From: Parachlorella kessleri
Taxonomy: Eukaryota > Chlorophyta > Trebouxiophyceae > Chlorellales > Chlorellaceae
Assembly: GCA_001598975.1 (NCBI GenBank)
Contig: BBXU01002174.1
Span: forward strand, 55,631 to 119,630
Length of the DNA stretch: 64,000 bases
Reading direction: 5' to 3'
Of the stretch, positions 45,927 to 56,622 are shown piece after piece. Both the position numbers and the translations under genes were made by a program. Under the pieces are notes generated by a model that saw nothing but the letters and a program-made list of their open reading frames with translations, had not been told where the DNA came from and did not search any database. Within the stretch, counting starts at the first letter, position 1. Each line of letters begins with the position of its first letter.

Positions 45927-47519
45927 TCAAAGAGCCCCTTTGCTGCACCACAGGGGAATGGCCTCCAGTGCTGCGAGTTGCTCAGCGGTAAGCACAGAGT
46001 AGCCCCTACCCTTCTGCCGTAGCCTCTGAGTGCTGCACCATTTCCCCAGCTTCCGCTCCCCCTCCAGCAATGGCTTCCCACGGCTGGCCTTCCGGCGTGG
46101 CATCCGCCCGTGCTGCCGCACAAAGGTCTCCAACTGCTGCAGCTGCTGCTCCCACCGGTTGTCCTCATCCCAAAACCAGCCAGGAACAGCAGCTAGAGCT
46201 GACAGCTGCTCTGCCGTCAGCAATGGTTGCTGAGTGCTGCCCTTCCGGCGCTGCCTCTGTGTTATGCACCATGAGCCGAGCTCTTTCTCACTTGGCTGGA
46301 GGGGCATGCGCTTGCTCCCGTGCTGCCGGGGAATCCTGCCATGCTGGCGCACAAACTCTTGGACCAGCTGCAAGCGCAGCTCCCAAGGTTGCTGGGACCA
46401 CTCTTCCCACAACCAGCCAGGGGTGGCATCCAAGGCTGCAATCTTCTCAGCTGACAGCTCCTGGCTCTTGTAACTCTGCCGCTGGGTAAACACCCAGGAC
46501 GCCAGTTCCTTCTCGCCAGGCAGAGAAGAGTCGCTGCTGCCGGATTTCGATCTTGGCAGCCGGCCGTGCTGCTGCAAAAAGTCCTGTAGCTGCTGGTAGC
46601 GATCTTCCCAAGGTGTTACCAAGTACTCCCCCCAGCTCCACCCAGGAGTGCCCGCTAGCGCTGCGACACGCTCACTTGATAGCGGCTGTCGTTTGTGGCC
46701 TCTGTACGACTGCCGCTGCCCGGTAACCCACTTTCCCAATGCCTGTTCGCCAGCCAGGAAGGGGCTTTCCTCCCCTGCCGTCGCTCTTGGCAGCCTGCCA
46801 TGCTGCTGGTGAAAGGCCTCCACCTCCTGCCGCCGCTGCTCCCAAGGTGTGTGATCTTCCCATGCCCAGCCAGCTGTTGCTTCTAAAGCCGCAATGCGCT
46901 CAGCTGACAGCGGCGGCTGTTTGTTCCCTTTGTAGCACTGCCGCTGCCTATCCACCCAATTTCCCATTTCCTTCTCACCAGGCAGCAGGGGGCTAGCCTT
47001 CCTGGCTGTTGCTCTAGGGAGCGTGCCGTGCCGCTGGTAAAAGGCCTCCACCTCCTGCCGCCACTGCTCCCAGGGCTTGGTAACCCGCTTGGTTGCCCAC
47101 CAGCCCCAGCCAGGAATGGCCAGCAGGGCTGCCCTGTCTTGAGTTGTCAGGGGTGGCCCCTTGCTGCCGGCCTTGCGCCGCTGCTGCTCTGTGCACCACA
47201 CCCCCAGTGGCCGCTCGCCTGAAAGCAGCGGGCCCTGTCCATCGGCGCTGGCTCCTGGCAGCCGGCCATGCTGCCGCTGGAAGGCTGCCACCTGCTGGCA
47301 CGCCCGCTCCCAGGCATCATGCTGCTGCTGCTGTACTGGCGGCTGCTGTTTAGCGCTCGCAGGTGCCCCAGTCCTGCCTCCGCCACCTGTTAGCGGAGGC
47401 CGGCGGCTGTGCTGAGATGCTCGCCAGAAGGAAGGGGAGGCTGCATGCCGTGGCCCTAGCCTCACACTGCTTCCCCAGGTGTGCTGTGCTGCATGGAGCC
47501 TGCAGGAAGAGAAGGGCAA
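45927..47519 (-). CDS. HA-repeat protein C, intronless, intact
   Basis: A 530-aa open frame from ATG 47519, the best-preserved family member. It has a basic N-terminus with SFWRASQHSRRPP (also seen in A), a Gly/Gln linker, then six HA repeats beginning at roughly residues 80, 155, 230, 305, 375 and 445. Each has QHGRLPR, a PGE..LG.WV..QRQ..YKG segment and a closing GW.W. The final repeat ends IPLWCSKGAL before the stop. It serves as the reference for judging breaks in A, B and E. The N-terminus could direct it to mitochondrion or chloroplast (inference). The motor-less HA array suggests a DNA/RNA-binding or scaffold role. Confidence 0.85.
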   Translation of the reverse strand: MPFSSCRLHAAQHTWGSSVRLGPRHAASPSFWRASQHSRRPPLTGGGGRTGAPASAKQQPPVQQQQHDAWERACQQVAAFQRQHGRLPGASADGQGPLLSGERPLGVWCTEQQRRKAGSKGPPLTTQDRAALLAIPGWGWWATKRVTKPWEQWRQEVEAFYQRHGTLPRATARKASPLLPGEKEMGNWVDRQRQCYKGNKQPPLSAERIAALEATAGWAWEDHTPWEQRRQEVEAFHQQHGRLPRATAGEESPFLAGEQALGKWVTGQRQSYRGHKRQPLSSERVAALAGTPGWSWGEYLVTPWEDRYQQLQDFLQQHGRLPRSKSGSSDSSLPGEKELASWVFTQRQSYKSQELSAEKIAALDATPGWLWEEWSQQPWELRLQLVQEFVRQHGRIPRQHGSKRMPLQPSEKELGSWCITQRQRRKGSTQQPLLTAEQLSALAAVPGWFWDEDNRWEQQLQQLETFVRQHGRMPRRKASRGKPLLEGERKLGKWCSTQRLRQKGRGYSVLTAEQLAALEAIPLWCSKGAL

Positions 47520-49491
47520 CCAGGCGTTACAGGTCCTGACTTCTGCAAGTCATAGGATGTACCTGGTGGCTTGTAGGTGCTGCTGGGTCCCTTCAGAGCT
47601 TGACAGGAGTCCCAAACGGGGCACAGGCCAGAGACCCGCAGAGCTGATAAAAGTTGCAACTCATGTATCGCCCGGTGAGGGGCCCTTCATCGGAATACAG
47701 GATAAGTGCCAGCCTACTCACCCAACTCCCAGTCTGTAACCCTGGGCCATGGAGGGAGCCGGTTGTCCAACAGTGGGTTCACTCGGCAGGGTACACCTGC
47801 GTTGCGCGAGCAAGTTGTCAACCATTGACCACGACACTGGGAGCTTGTGAGGCGTTCAGAGCTGTACTTGCAAACCAGCAAAGGGGGAATGGTAAAACGC
47901 TACATGCTGACGGTCTATCGCTTAACCTTACCAGCTCAACGCTTCGGGGCTGCAGCCTCTTTTGCTGCTGCAATTCAAAGTGTGCAAAGGCGGGCGAGCG
48001 TTAGCCATCGCAGAAATCTTTCCTAGAGTCCCCTTACTTGTGGCACAGCAGACGGCGCAGGCAGGGCGCCAACTGACTGACCCGAGAGAAGATAGCCCAG
48101 AGGTGCGTTCAAGATGAGATGCACGTGACAGCAAGAGTTAGACAGCAGTGCAAACCTGCTCGTGGTTGACATGATCACCCCCTAGTCTGCGGGGCCTGCT
48201 GGCTCAGCACCTTGCCGACGCGGGTGCCCAGCTGGTGGCATCACAGTGACAAGACTGCAGTCTCTCGACCCCTGCCACGCAAAGCAGCTGTCCCAAAGCA
48301 GTCAGGGGCTCTGGGGGAAATATAGGCCAAATATAGGCCCCCAACGCGGGGAAACACATACCGGATCACACCCCCAGACAACTCCCTGAGACTCTCACGG
48401 AGCATGCGGAGTGTACCTTGCATCCACCACTGCCGACACTGCCACAAAGTAGCAACACTAAATAGGATGAGATTGAAAGCCGTACATAGTCAAGCTATCG
48501 CGCCGAGGGCTGGGTGGCAGCGACTGGCATGGCGTGCCTTGTCTACAGCCAAGTCACAACATCACAACATGTCACCACATCGCTGGGGGGAAGACGGCAG
48601 CGCAGCTAACAAAACCAGGGTACCAAATTCCATTCTCTCATACTCAGTTGAACCTGGCCAACAGCATAACTGCCTTCTAGGGCGCCAGTACGCCAAGCAC
48701 GTGTCCAAGTTCCGACTTTCGCCACTTGCAGCAGCTTCTCCTCGCTTGCAGCAGCTTGTCTGCGCCTGTCTCACTGTCACTGGGCTCTAAACCTTGGCCC
48801 AAGGCACCCGTACCGTACCTCCCTGCCAGCTACCCATGCGTGCATCTTGGGCCTTTGCCAGCCTTCTCCCGCGCCTGTTCCCTGGCTCGCCTCCTCGCCA
48901 GCTGCAGTGAGCAACATGCAAAGCGACACGGCCTTCGGCAATGGCCTTCTACAATCTCCCAGAATCTCCCAGATCTCCCAGAATCTCCCAGATTCTCCCT
49001 GAATCTCCCATATTCTCCCTGTATGCCCCGCCTGCCTTGCCAACTTCAGAGCAGGCAGGCTGGCTTGGCATTACCCATTTGTAGCTACCCTCGATACCAA
49101 CTCATCAGCACCACTCAGTTGTAAATTCCTAGCTGTCACAAAGTCTATGTAGATCGTCCAGGTACGGCATGACACACGAATTACAAACTTTGAACCCTGG
49201 TCAACACGCTAGTCAACTGACAGGCAAGGGACTGCAGGCTACCTGAGCGTTGTGTGAACGCGTTCTGACACCCCTGGCACACCACTCGCCAACCTCCACT
49301 TCCTCTACTTAATGTGATAATGCAGCAGCATGGGCACCTAGACAGCCTACCCAGCTGCCATCACAATACATAAGGGTTTAGAGAAGCCAAGCCTGCACTT
49401 CCAAGGGTGAACCCTTCAAAGAGCCAGGCACATAGCATAGCAAAGTCCTATGTTGCCCATTCACCGGCACGTTTTCGCAGCGCACCTGTAT
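47520..49491. repeat. Segmental duplication, right copy, plus flank of C
   Basis: 47520-48030 is the 5' flank of gene C. 48040-49491 is the partner of 43890-45926. A short tandem motif (AATCTCCCAG and variants, about seven units) lies at 48955-49020. No gene model could be supported. Confidence 0.6.
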
Positions 49492-50397
49492 TTAGGGAGT
49501 CCCTCGGCTGCACCAAAAAGGAATGGCCTCCAGTGCTGCGAGCTGCTCGGGTGTAAGGGCAGACCAGCTGCCGTGGCCTTTCTGCCGCTGGCTCTGAGTG
49601 CTACACCAGATACCCAGCTGCCGCTCCCCCTCCAGCAAAGGCTCCTTGCGATTGGGCAGTGTGCGTGGCAAGCGCCCGTGCTGCCGCACAAAGGCCTTCA
49701 CCCGCTGCCGCTGCCGCTCCCAACGGTCTCCCGCACCAGAGACCCGGCCAGGAGGGCCAATGGCCTCCAGTGCTGCAAGCTCCTCGGCTGTAAGTGCAGA
49801 CCAGCTGCCACGACCTTTCTGCCGCTGCCTCTGGCGCTCGCGCCAAGCCCCCAGCACCTGCTCCCCCTCTAGCAAAGGCTCCTTCCGAGTGGGCCTTGCG
49901 CGTGGCATCCGCCCGTGCTGCCGCACAAAGGCCTCCAACTTCTGCCGCTGCTGCTCCCAACGGTCTTTCGCACCAGAGACCCGACCAGGAAGGCGAATGG
50001 CCTCCAGTGCTTCGAGCTGCTCGGCTGCAAGCGCAGGCCAGCTGCCATGGCTTTTCTGCCGCTGCCTCTGAACCATACGCCAGTTTCCCAGCGCATGCTC
50101 CCCCTCCAGTAATGGCTCCTTCATCCCATTAATTTGGGAAGCATGTAGACATGGTTCCAGGCTAGACATGCTCTGACATGCTGTGACATGAGTCAAGTCG
50201 CAGCATGTCTGGACATGTAGGAGATGGGTCATGTCCGAGATGGCCCCTGTCAGGCCATGTTGACAGGGAGCATGTTGACATGCGGCATGTTGATATGCTG
50301 TCCACATGGGGCATGTCGGGCACGGTGCCCCTGCCAGGCAGTGCCTCTTCCCAGGGCTGCTGGGCCTGGCACGGGCATGCAGGGCAGTGTTTGGCAT
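49492..50397 (-). CDS. HA-repeat protein D, short
   Basis: An open frame of 301 aa. The C-terminal two thirds (from about 50125 down) hold the end of one HA unit and further units with KEPLLEGE..LG.W..RQRQ, AL.AE.L.ALEAI and DRWE.QRQ..EAFVRQHGR(M/L)PR. They resemble only the last repeat of gene C, multiplied. The N-terminal third is translated from an ACATG-rich simple repeat and is doubtful, so the real start may be the Met near 50131 or lost. It ends PFWCSRGTP, like gene C. This is probably a remnant of the right-hand segmental duplicate with internal repeat expansion. Confidence 0.6.
   Translation of the reverse strand: MPNTALHARARPSSPGKRHCLAGAPCPTCPMWTAYQHAACQHAPCQHGLTGAISDMTHLLHVQTCCDLTHVTACQSMSSLEPCLHASQINGMKEPLLEGEHALGNWRMVQRQRQKSHGSWPALAAEQLEALEAIRLPGRVSGAKDRWEQQRQKLEAFVRQHGRMPRARPTRKEPLLEGEQVLGAWRERQRQRQKGRGSWSALTAEELAALEAIGPPGRVSGAGDRWERQRQRVKAFVRQHGRLPRTLPNRKEPLLEGERQLGIWCSTQSQRQKGHGSWSALTPEQLAALEAIPFWCSRGTP
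50135..50325. repeat. ACATG/CATGT-rich repeat tract
   Basis: ACATG or its complement CATGT recurs well over a dozen times within 190 bases (GTAGACATG, TGTGACATG, GGACATGTAG, GTTGACATG, GCATGTTGA). It is partly palindromic on both strands. It fuses to the start of HA gene D. Confidence 0.7.
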
Positions 50398-50728
50398 GCC
50401 TACTGATTGCTTGGACCTAAACTAATCAGCTGTTACCGTTTAACTGTAACCTGGCAAGCCCCCGAGGGGGTTCTGCCGGTGTACTGCCATAACATGTAGC
50501 TATACTAAGCATGCTAGTAGAGTAGAGCGTTGCCAGAAGTAACTGAGCCTGAGAACAACGACCCTTCCCTGCCACATCAAAGGCAAGCCGAACTACTGAC
50601 ACAACCTAAAAACACTATCCGCCACCTGTGTCCACCTAGAGGGCCAGGCACGACATGCGCTACCTACAAAATGCACTGTCGCACATATCCTACCTATAGT
50701 ATACCTGCAGTCTAAAACTAACATCAAA
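50398..50728. other. Spacer, no feature seen
   Basis: 3' flank of the transposase-like gene on the minus strand. Nothing supported. Confidence 0.5.
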
Positions 50729-52844
50729 TCACTCGGGCCCACCTTTGGCCCCAAAGCTGCCAGGCGTGTGTACATAAGCCAGCTCCTGCATGGCATGCTC
50801 GAAATCAGCTATGTCATTGACCACAAACATTGTGTTGCCATGGCCATCCTTGAGCTTGCCGGCAGCCACCATAGCGACCTGTCTTGTTACCGTCGCCAGA
50901 TCTATCAGCTGGTAGGAGAAGAGCTCCCTGCTGCGGCGGTTCCTGCCCAGCTCCCTGCGTCCGTACTGCCACCTGAATCGCCTCAGCTCCAGCACGGGGT
51001 CCCAGGGCCCCAATGCCTCGTCCTCAAGGGGCGGCTCCAACCACTGCACTAGCAGCACGTGCCGGTCTAGAGTGGAGCCGCCTCGCTCCCGGGCTTTGAA
51101 CTGCAGTGTTAGCACAGCATCCACCTGCAAGGCCACGGTCATGGCTCAGTCCAAGAACAGAGTAAGGGAAGAGGTTCGAGTGCATGACTGCAGACTGCAA
51201 GGACCAAGCAGCTGCGTTGCCTCGTGCCACTACCTTGCCGTAAGAGCAGCTGATGCCCTCCTCTGCGCTTGTCTGCACTTCAACAAAAAAGGGACCCGGG
51301 CAGCGTTTGCGCTTGTTGAAGCATGGGTTGCTCCACACCATGCTCACAACATCGTCAGCCCGCGGCAAAGCAGCAAAGCTGCGAATTTGTACCTGTACAG
51401 CACAAGTGAGGGAGACTGACGATGCCGACAGCGACACAGTGCTGTTGGCTGAGGCAGTAGGTACATCCTCCGTGCGGGGCTGTAGGGCTCTCTCTACTCC
51501 AGCGCTGCATAATGCTCAGCATTGGGTGGCTGCCCGATCATGCGACTCACCTCTTTGCGGGCAGCATAGTCATCTGAAAGCAGGTGTCCGTCATGATAAG
51601 AGTTGGTATAATACTCAGTAATGAGGCTGGGCAGCTGTGACACGCTCTCCAATTCGCTGACAATGTACGCGAGCTGCTCTGAAAGGCTCGAGTCGTTGTC
51701 GCCGCCTGCAGTGCTCGCAAAGCTGGTACTTGTTTGTCACTGATGCCACAGCATACTACTAAGCTGGTAGGTAGACCCATAGGGGCTCAGCCAGGCTGGC
51801 AAAGGCTTCGCTCAATTGCTAACACTGGGGAGCAGCCACATAAACACCTGGCAGCCTACCTGCAGCATCTGCCAGCAGCAGATCTGTATTGAACACGAAA
51901 ACGGCGCCTGAAGAGACTACTGCACGGCGTGAACTCCGGGCCGCTGCCCTCTGCAAATTAGCGGTAATACCCCCATTTCAAATTCAAACAAGTTGTACAA
52001 GGCAAGCACAACAAGCGCGGAACACAGCGTGGGTCAGGTGGCACATACAGAAGGAAAGCTCCATGCGGCCCAGACCTCTAGGTGCACTCACTGCTCCCTT
52101 CTCCTCCTTCGGTTCATCATTGGCAGCCCAGCTGGCCTTGCATGAGCGTGCAGAGTCAACCCGCGTATAGGCTGCCACTAACTGCACAGCAGCAGGGTTG
52201 GCATTGTGCTTTTGTCCCCATCTGCAAGTCACGCGCTGTGAATAGAGTCCAGTCACTACAGTACTGCTACTGCTGTCACAGGGCAAGAGAAGGTGCTTAA
52301 CAGGGTAGGGCTATAACAAGCACAGGTCACGCGTAGGATGACCTGCTTAGGAAGGCCGGCAGCCTGCTTGTTGGTAAAATCGTATGCTGCCCTCATCTCA
52401 GGATTGGTGCCCTCGCGTGGCTGGGTGGACACATTGTCGGTCATGCCCCAGTTGCGGATGTCTGTAGGATGGAACAACCAGTGGTGCAGCTTGGGGCAGC
52501 GCCAAGAGTGGTCAGGGAAAGCCTCCATGAGGCCCTCAAGCACCCTGCATCACACTTCGCTTCGAAAATAAGGGCAGCTGACTGGTCAGAAGCTGAGGGT
52601 TGAAACGCCAGACCTGACCGCGACACAACAGCCCTCTCTGTATTCACGAGTGAGTATAAGTCTACAACTTGCAGGAGTCCTACCTTGGGATCATATCCTC
52701 AAGCATAAGCAGGGTGCCGTCGGTGTGACAGCGCAGGTCGCGAAGAGCTGCCAGGCGAGCATAGCGGCTCAGAGCTGTAACACGCTCATCGCCAAGGACG
52801 CCATAGCATGCAAGGAACAGCCACTGCATCATGCCCTTGCGCTC
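50729..52844 (-). CDS. Transposase-like C-terminal region, 5'-truncated, seven exons
   Basis: Exons 52844-52684, 52544-52331, 52235-52092, 51950-51860, 51705-51551, 51392-51234 and 51124-50729 join in phase to about 440 aa with no N-terminus. Exon 2 has CPKLHHWLFHPTDIRNWGMT, then NVSTQPREG and AAYDFTNKQ. This recalls the post-catalytic region of KDZ/Plavaka-type DNA transposases (lH...I..G..d...T...E......aY..tNK). The last exon reads VLLVQWLEPP, RFRW, LIDLATVTRQVAMV and MFVVND, similar to the tail of such proteins. The catalytic core should lie upstream, but HA gene E occupies that place. Hence this is a 5'-truncated insertion or a retained fragment. Phased introns and an open frame argue that it may still be expressed. 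The family call is tentative. Confidence 0.5.
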
Positions 52845-52970
52845 CTGCAAAAGGGGCGACATAGCACTAGTGCCTAGAAGTGCTGCTAGTAGTACCAGCA
52901 CAGTGCAGCCTGCTTAAAGTAGCGCAGCAGACCGTGATGAGCCAGCGCCAGTAAGCAGTTGCAGGCTTTG

Positions 52971-54455
52971 TCAGCGAGGAAGTCCACTGCCTGCTGAAGT
53001 CACTTGCGGTAGGTTGCGAGTGGGTCGTGCGCGTGGCATGCGTCCGTGCTGCCGCACAAAGGCCTCCAGCTGCTGCCGCTGCTGCTCCCACAGGTCATCG
53101 GCATCCCAAAACCAGCCAGGTACAGCTGCTAGAGCTGCCTGCTGCTCTGTCATTAACGGCGGCTGATGTGAGCAGCCTTTCAGCCGCCGCCTCTGTACTA
53201 TGCACCAGGTGCCAAGCTCTCTTTCATGTGGCTGGAGGGGCACGCGCTTGCCCCCCAACGCCCGAGGGATCCTGCCATGCTGGTGCACAAAGGCTAGGAC
53301 ATGCTGCAAGCGCTGCTCCCAAGGTTGATGGAACCGCTCTGCCCAGCACCAGCCCGGTGTTTCTTCCAAGGCTGCAATCTGCTCAGCTGACAGCTTCTGC
53401 CTCTTGTAACTTTGCCGCTGCCTCTCCATCCAGGACCCCAACTCTTTCTCGAAAGGCAGAACAGAGTCGCTGCTGCCGGGTTGCGATCTTGGGAGCCGGC
53501 CATGCATCAGCACAAAGGCCTCCAGCTTTTGCCGCTGCTGTTCCCACTTCTCCTCCTCCACATCCCAGTACCATCCAGGGGTTGCTTCCAAGGCCGTTAT
53601 GGGCTCAGCTGACAGCGACGACTGTTTGTCGCTCTTGTGGCACTGACGCTGCCTGTTCACCCAGGTTCCCAGCTCCCTCTCACCGTGCAGGAAAGGGCTA
53701 GTCTTCCCGCCTTTGTGCCGAGGAATTCTGCCGTACTGCTGGTAAAAGGCCTCCACCTCCTGCCGCCGCTGCTCCCAAGGTTGCAGGGACCACTCTTCCC
53801 ACGCCCAGCCAGGAGTTGCTTCCAGGGCCGCAATGCGCTCGGCGGACAGCAGCGGCTGTTTTTTGCTCTTGTAGCACTGACGCTGCCTGTTCACCCACGT
53901 TCCGAGTTCCCTCTCGCCAGGCAGGAAGGGGCTAGCCCTCCCTGTGCTTTGCCGAGGAAGCCAGCCTTGCTGCTGGTAAAAGTCCTCCACCTCCTGCCTC
54001 CGCTGCTCCCAGGGCTTGTTTAACCGCTTGGTGGCCCACCAGCTCCAGCCGGGAATGGCCAGCAGGGCTGCCTGCTCCTGGGCTGTCAGGGGCGGCCCCT
54101 TGCTGCCCGCTTTGCGCCGCTGCTGCTCTGTGCACCAAACCCCCAGTGGTCGCTCGCCTGGAAGCAGCCGGCCATGTGCGTCTGTGCTGGCCCTTGGCAG
54201 CCAGCCATGCTGCTGCTGGAAGGCTGCCACCTGCTGACACGCCTGCTCCCAAGCATTGCAGGGCGGCTGCTGTACTTGCGGCAGCGGCTGTGGACTGTCG
54301 GGTTTTTGCGGCATAGCGGGCTGCTTAGGGCCGCCACCCACACTGGCCGCTGCCAGGGAAGGCCTCGAGCTGCGCCTGAAGGCCTGCCAGCCTTGTGGAG
54401 AGGCTCTATGCTGCGGCACCCTCACCCAACGGCTGCCTCCCCAGCTGGTGACCAC
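52971..54455 (-). CDS. HA-repeat protein E, intronless, truncated 3' end
   Basis: A 494-aa open frame from ATG 54455. The N-terminus resembles gene B (RVPQHRASPQGW against RIPQQRAFSQCW), followed by a Pro/Gln linker and five full HA repeats. The sixth starts WEQQRQQLEAFVRQHGRMPR, but homology to paralogues stops after ARPTR near 53016. The frame then closes with an unrelated tail, LPQVTSAGSGLPR. The adjoining transposase-like fragment begins just beyond, so an insertion or rearrangement probably removed the end. No introns, no helicase motor. Function unknown, as for the family. Confidence 0.8.
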   Translation of the reverse strand: MVTSWGGSRWVRVPQHRASPQGWQAFRRSSRPSLAAASVGGGPKQPAMPQKPDSPQPLPQVQQPPCNAWEQACQQVAAFQQQHGWLPRASTDAHGRLLPGERPLGVWCTEQQRRKAGSKGPPLTAQEQAALLAIPGWSWWATKRLNKPWEQRRQEVEDFYQQQGWLPRQSTGRASPFLPGERELGTWVNRQRQCYKSKKQPLLSAERIAALEATPGWAWEEWSLQPWEQRRQEVEAFYQQYGRIPRHKGGKTSPFLHGERELGTWVNRQRQCHKSDKQSSLSAEPITALEATPGWYWDVEEEKWEQQRQKLEAFVLMHGRLPRSQPGSSDSVLPFEKELGSWMERQRQSYKRQKLSAEQIAALEETPGWCWAERFHQPWEQRLQHVLAFVHQHGRIPRALGGKRVPLQPHERELGTWCIVQRRRLKGCSHQPPLMTEQQAALAAVPGWFWDADDLWEQQRQQLEAFVRQHGRMPRARPTRNLPQVTSAGSGLPR

Positions 54456-56622
54456 CGCCTGGAGCCTGCGGCGCGAGGAAGCTGCTGCTCAAGAGAGAAA
54501 GCTTGCTTGTCCCAAAAGTAAAGCAGGGTTGAGCCTTGGAGTGAAAGTAGTAAAGCGCCAGTGGCAGCCATGGGTACTGCCTCCACGAGCCCCACTTCCA
54601 CTGTTCTACACAGCACCAATCCGTGTCACTAGCGGTGTCCGGCAGGAAGCTCACCTCATGAGCAGCCAAGTGGTTCGGTAACCTGCCTATGGTTATTTGC
54701 CTGTGCTCTTATTTTGCTCAAGATCCACCCGTGCGTCCAACGGCGGTGCACAAAGCACGCCAACCTTTGCCAAGCCTTACAAGGATGGGAAGGCGCAAGA
54801 GTGGCGGGGAATTCGACAAAACTCTCGACCTGTTGTCTCACCTCCAATATTTCGATAGTCAAGATGCAATTGAAGGGCCGTTTTGAATCCTGTCAATCTG
54901 CCTATATCCCTAAGTTGATGTAGGCAGTCGATCATGAAGAGGCTTTCATGTTGCCTGCCAACAGAAATTTGGACTAAGGTTAGAGTTTCAAAGTATACTC
55001 TTTCTTGAGCTCGCAATGCAGGGGTGCCTGTGGGCGACTCTCGTGACTCTGCATCTGCATCTGCAGGGCAAGGCTGAGAAGGCTCACCCACCGGAGGCAT
55101 ACGACCATGCCGACCTGTTTTCCAACTACCAGCGTAAGCATTGCCTTCACATCTCTTATAAACAGTGTCCATTGTACTGTGTGCAGAGGAGCCTTCACGA
55201 TGGTCCAGACATGCAGCTTGAGAGTAGCATTTCTGCCTGGAAGCGCCACTTGTGACGGCTTGGAACGGCCTAGGAGCAGCCTGATAATCAGCACTCATAC
55301 GTTGCTGGAACTTTGTGCAGTTCCGTCTTCAAGAGCAGACATCCCGTATGCAGCCACCAGGACACTGGATGTGGACCTGGAGCGCTGGAAATATTACACA
55401 GGTATGAAGATAGTTGGCGACTTTTGGCCTGTGGTGTGGAGTGACAAAAGCTGTAGCAGTGGCTCAGGGGTGTTGGAGGCAGTCATAAACATAGACCTGA
55501 TCCGCTGGAAGTACTTGTACCCCAAATCGTATTTGGGCAATATCAACTGTGCCTTTGTGCTATGGTGCGTATGCGGCTGGTGGGCGGGAGTAACGAGGAT
55601 GCACTGCTGTCAGCCTGGAGAGCTAACCAAGTTGGCTTAGGTCTGGCGAGCTTGCCATGAATCCACCTTGGGTTGAGCAGGAAGCGAATGTCTTCGTAGA
55701 TGCAAAGCCTTCGTTGATGGCAGCGTCAGTTTTCTTTGCCCCGGCCGCGACGGCAGTGGAGTGGCGACAGCAGCAGCGGCATCAGGAAGAGTTCAGAGAC
55801 TTGGCTGGAAAGTGTGAGATGCAGCAGTAGATAGAAGAGAGAGAGCAAGCTGTCAGGGCTTTCCTAGAAGCCTGCTGGCACTGGGGGTTGAGTTATAAGT
55901 GGTGGTAAGACTGGACCAGCGGCATCAGTGAGACCGCTTCCTAATGGCAACATCGGCTGCAGCATCCCTGCTTGATAATATAGGAGGTGGAGTACTGATC
56001 TGGGGTCTGTAGACGGCACCATGTGCAGAGGAGTCACCTCTCACACTCGGAAGAAGAGGGATACGGCCTGCTTGCAAATATGCGTGATACATTGGTTGTG
56101 TGACTCGTGCCTTGCCCGTGCGCAGAGGATGTCCCACTCAGGCCCAGGGACAAGAGGGGTACGGTGGCGGTTAGGCTGCTGCAAGCGGCGTGGAAGGCGT
56201 GTGGCCTGCTCACCTGCAGATTCCTGCACAGCACCAGGTGGGGAACAGCTAGATGTATACCTTGCTACCTCTATCGGCGCAGTCACACGTCTTTGCATGT
56301 AGGCATGCTCTCCTCTTCCAGACTAGCTTCGCGCTATGCTCGCCTCCATCGGCTGGCTGGGTCCATGGTTCCACAATGCATATCTGTTAACTGCCTAAAA
56401 TGCATGTGCCGGGTATCCTTCATGGACTTGGAACGGACATCGTCATCTTGCATCCTTGCCCATTGTGAGCCACATGGTGTGGGCTGCCCCTATAGGTATC
56501 CTCATGTCGGGTGCCCAGGAGCGTGCTTGTGTGCTGCAGCCTGGGCACCTTTGTGCTGCACAGAGGATTATGGTGTTCAGACAGCTGAAGGTTGCTGAGT
56601 TAGCTTGTGTTCTCCTGCGCAG
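54456..56622. other. Spacer between HA gene E and channel; unidentified coding-like traces
   Basis: Should contain the 5' exons and promoter of the plus-strand channel, which I could not identify. A plus-strand frame at 55107-55640 includes two similar phrases (VDLERWKYY near 55371 and IDLIRWKYLY near 55494). A 57-codon frame starts at ATG 55657 and ends CEMQQ. None matches a family I know. Confidence 0.4.

Noticed and set aside
53027..53701. 224-codon plus-strand open frame
   Set aside because: Antisense shadow of HA gene E.
41719..54455. Helicase annotation for the HA genes
   Set aside because: No Walker A/B, DEAD/H or other motor motifs are present; only the helicase-associated repeat is.
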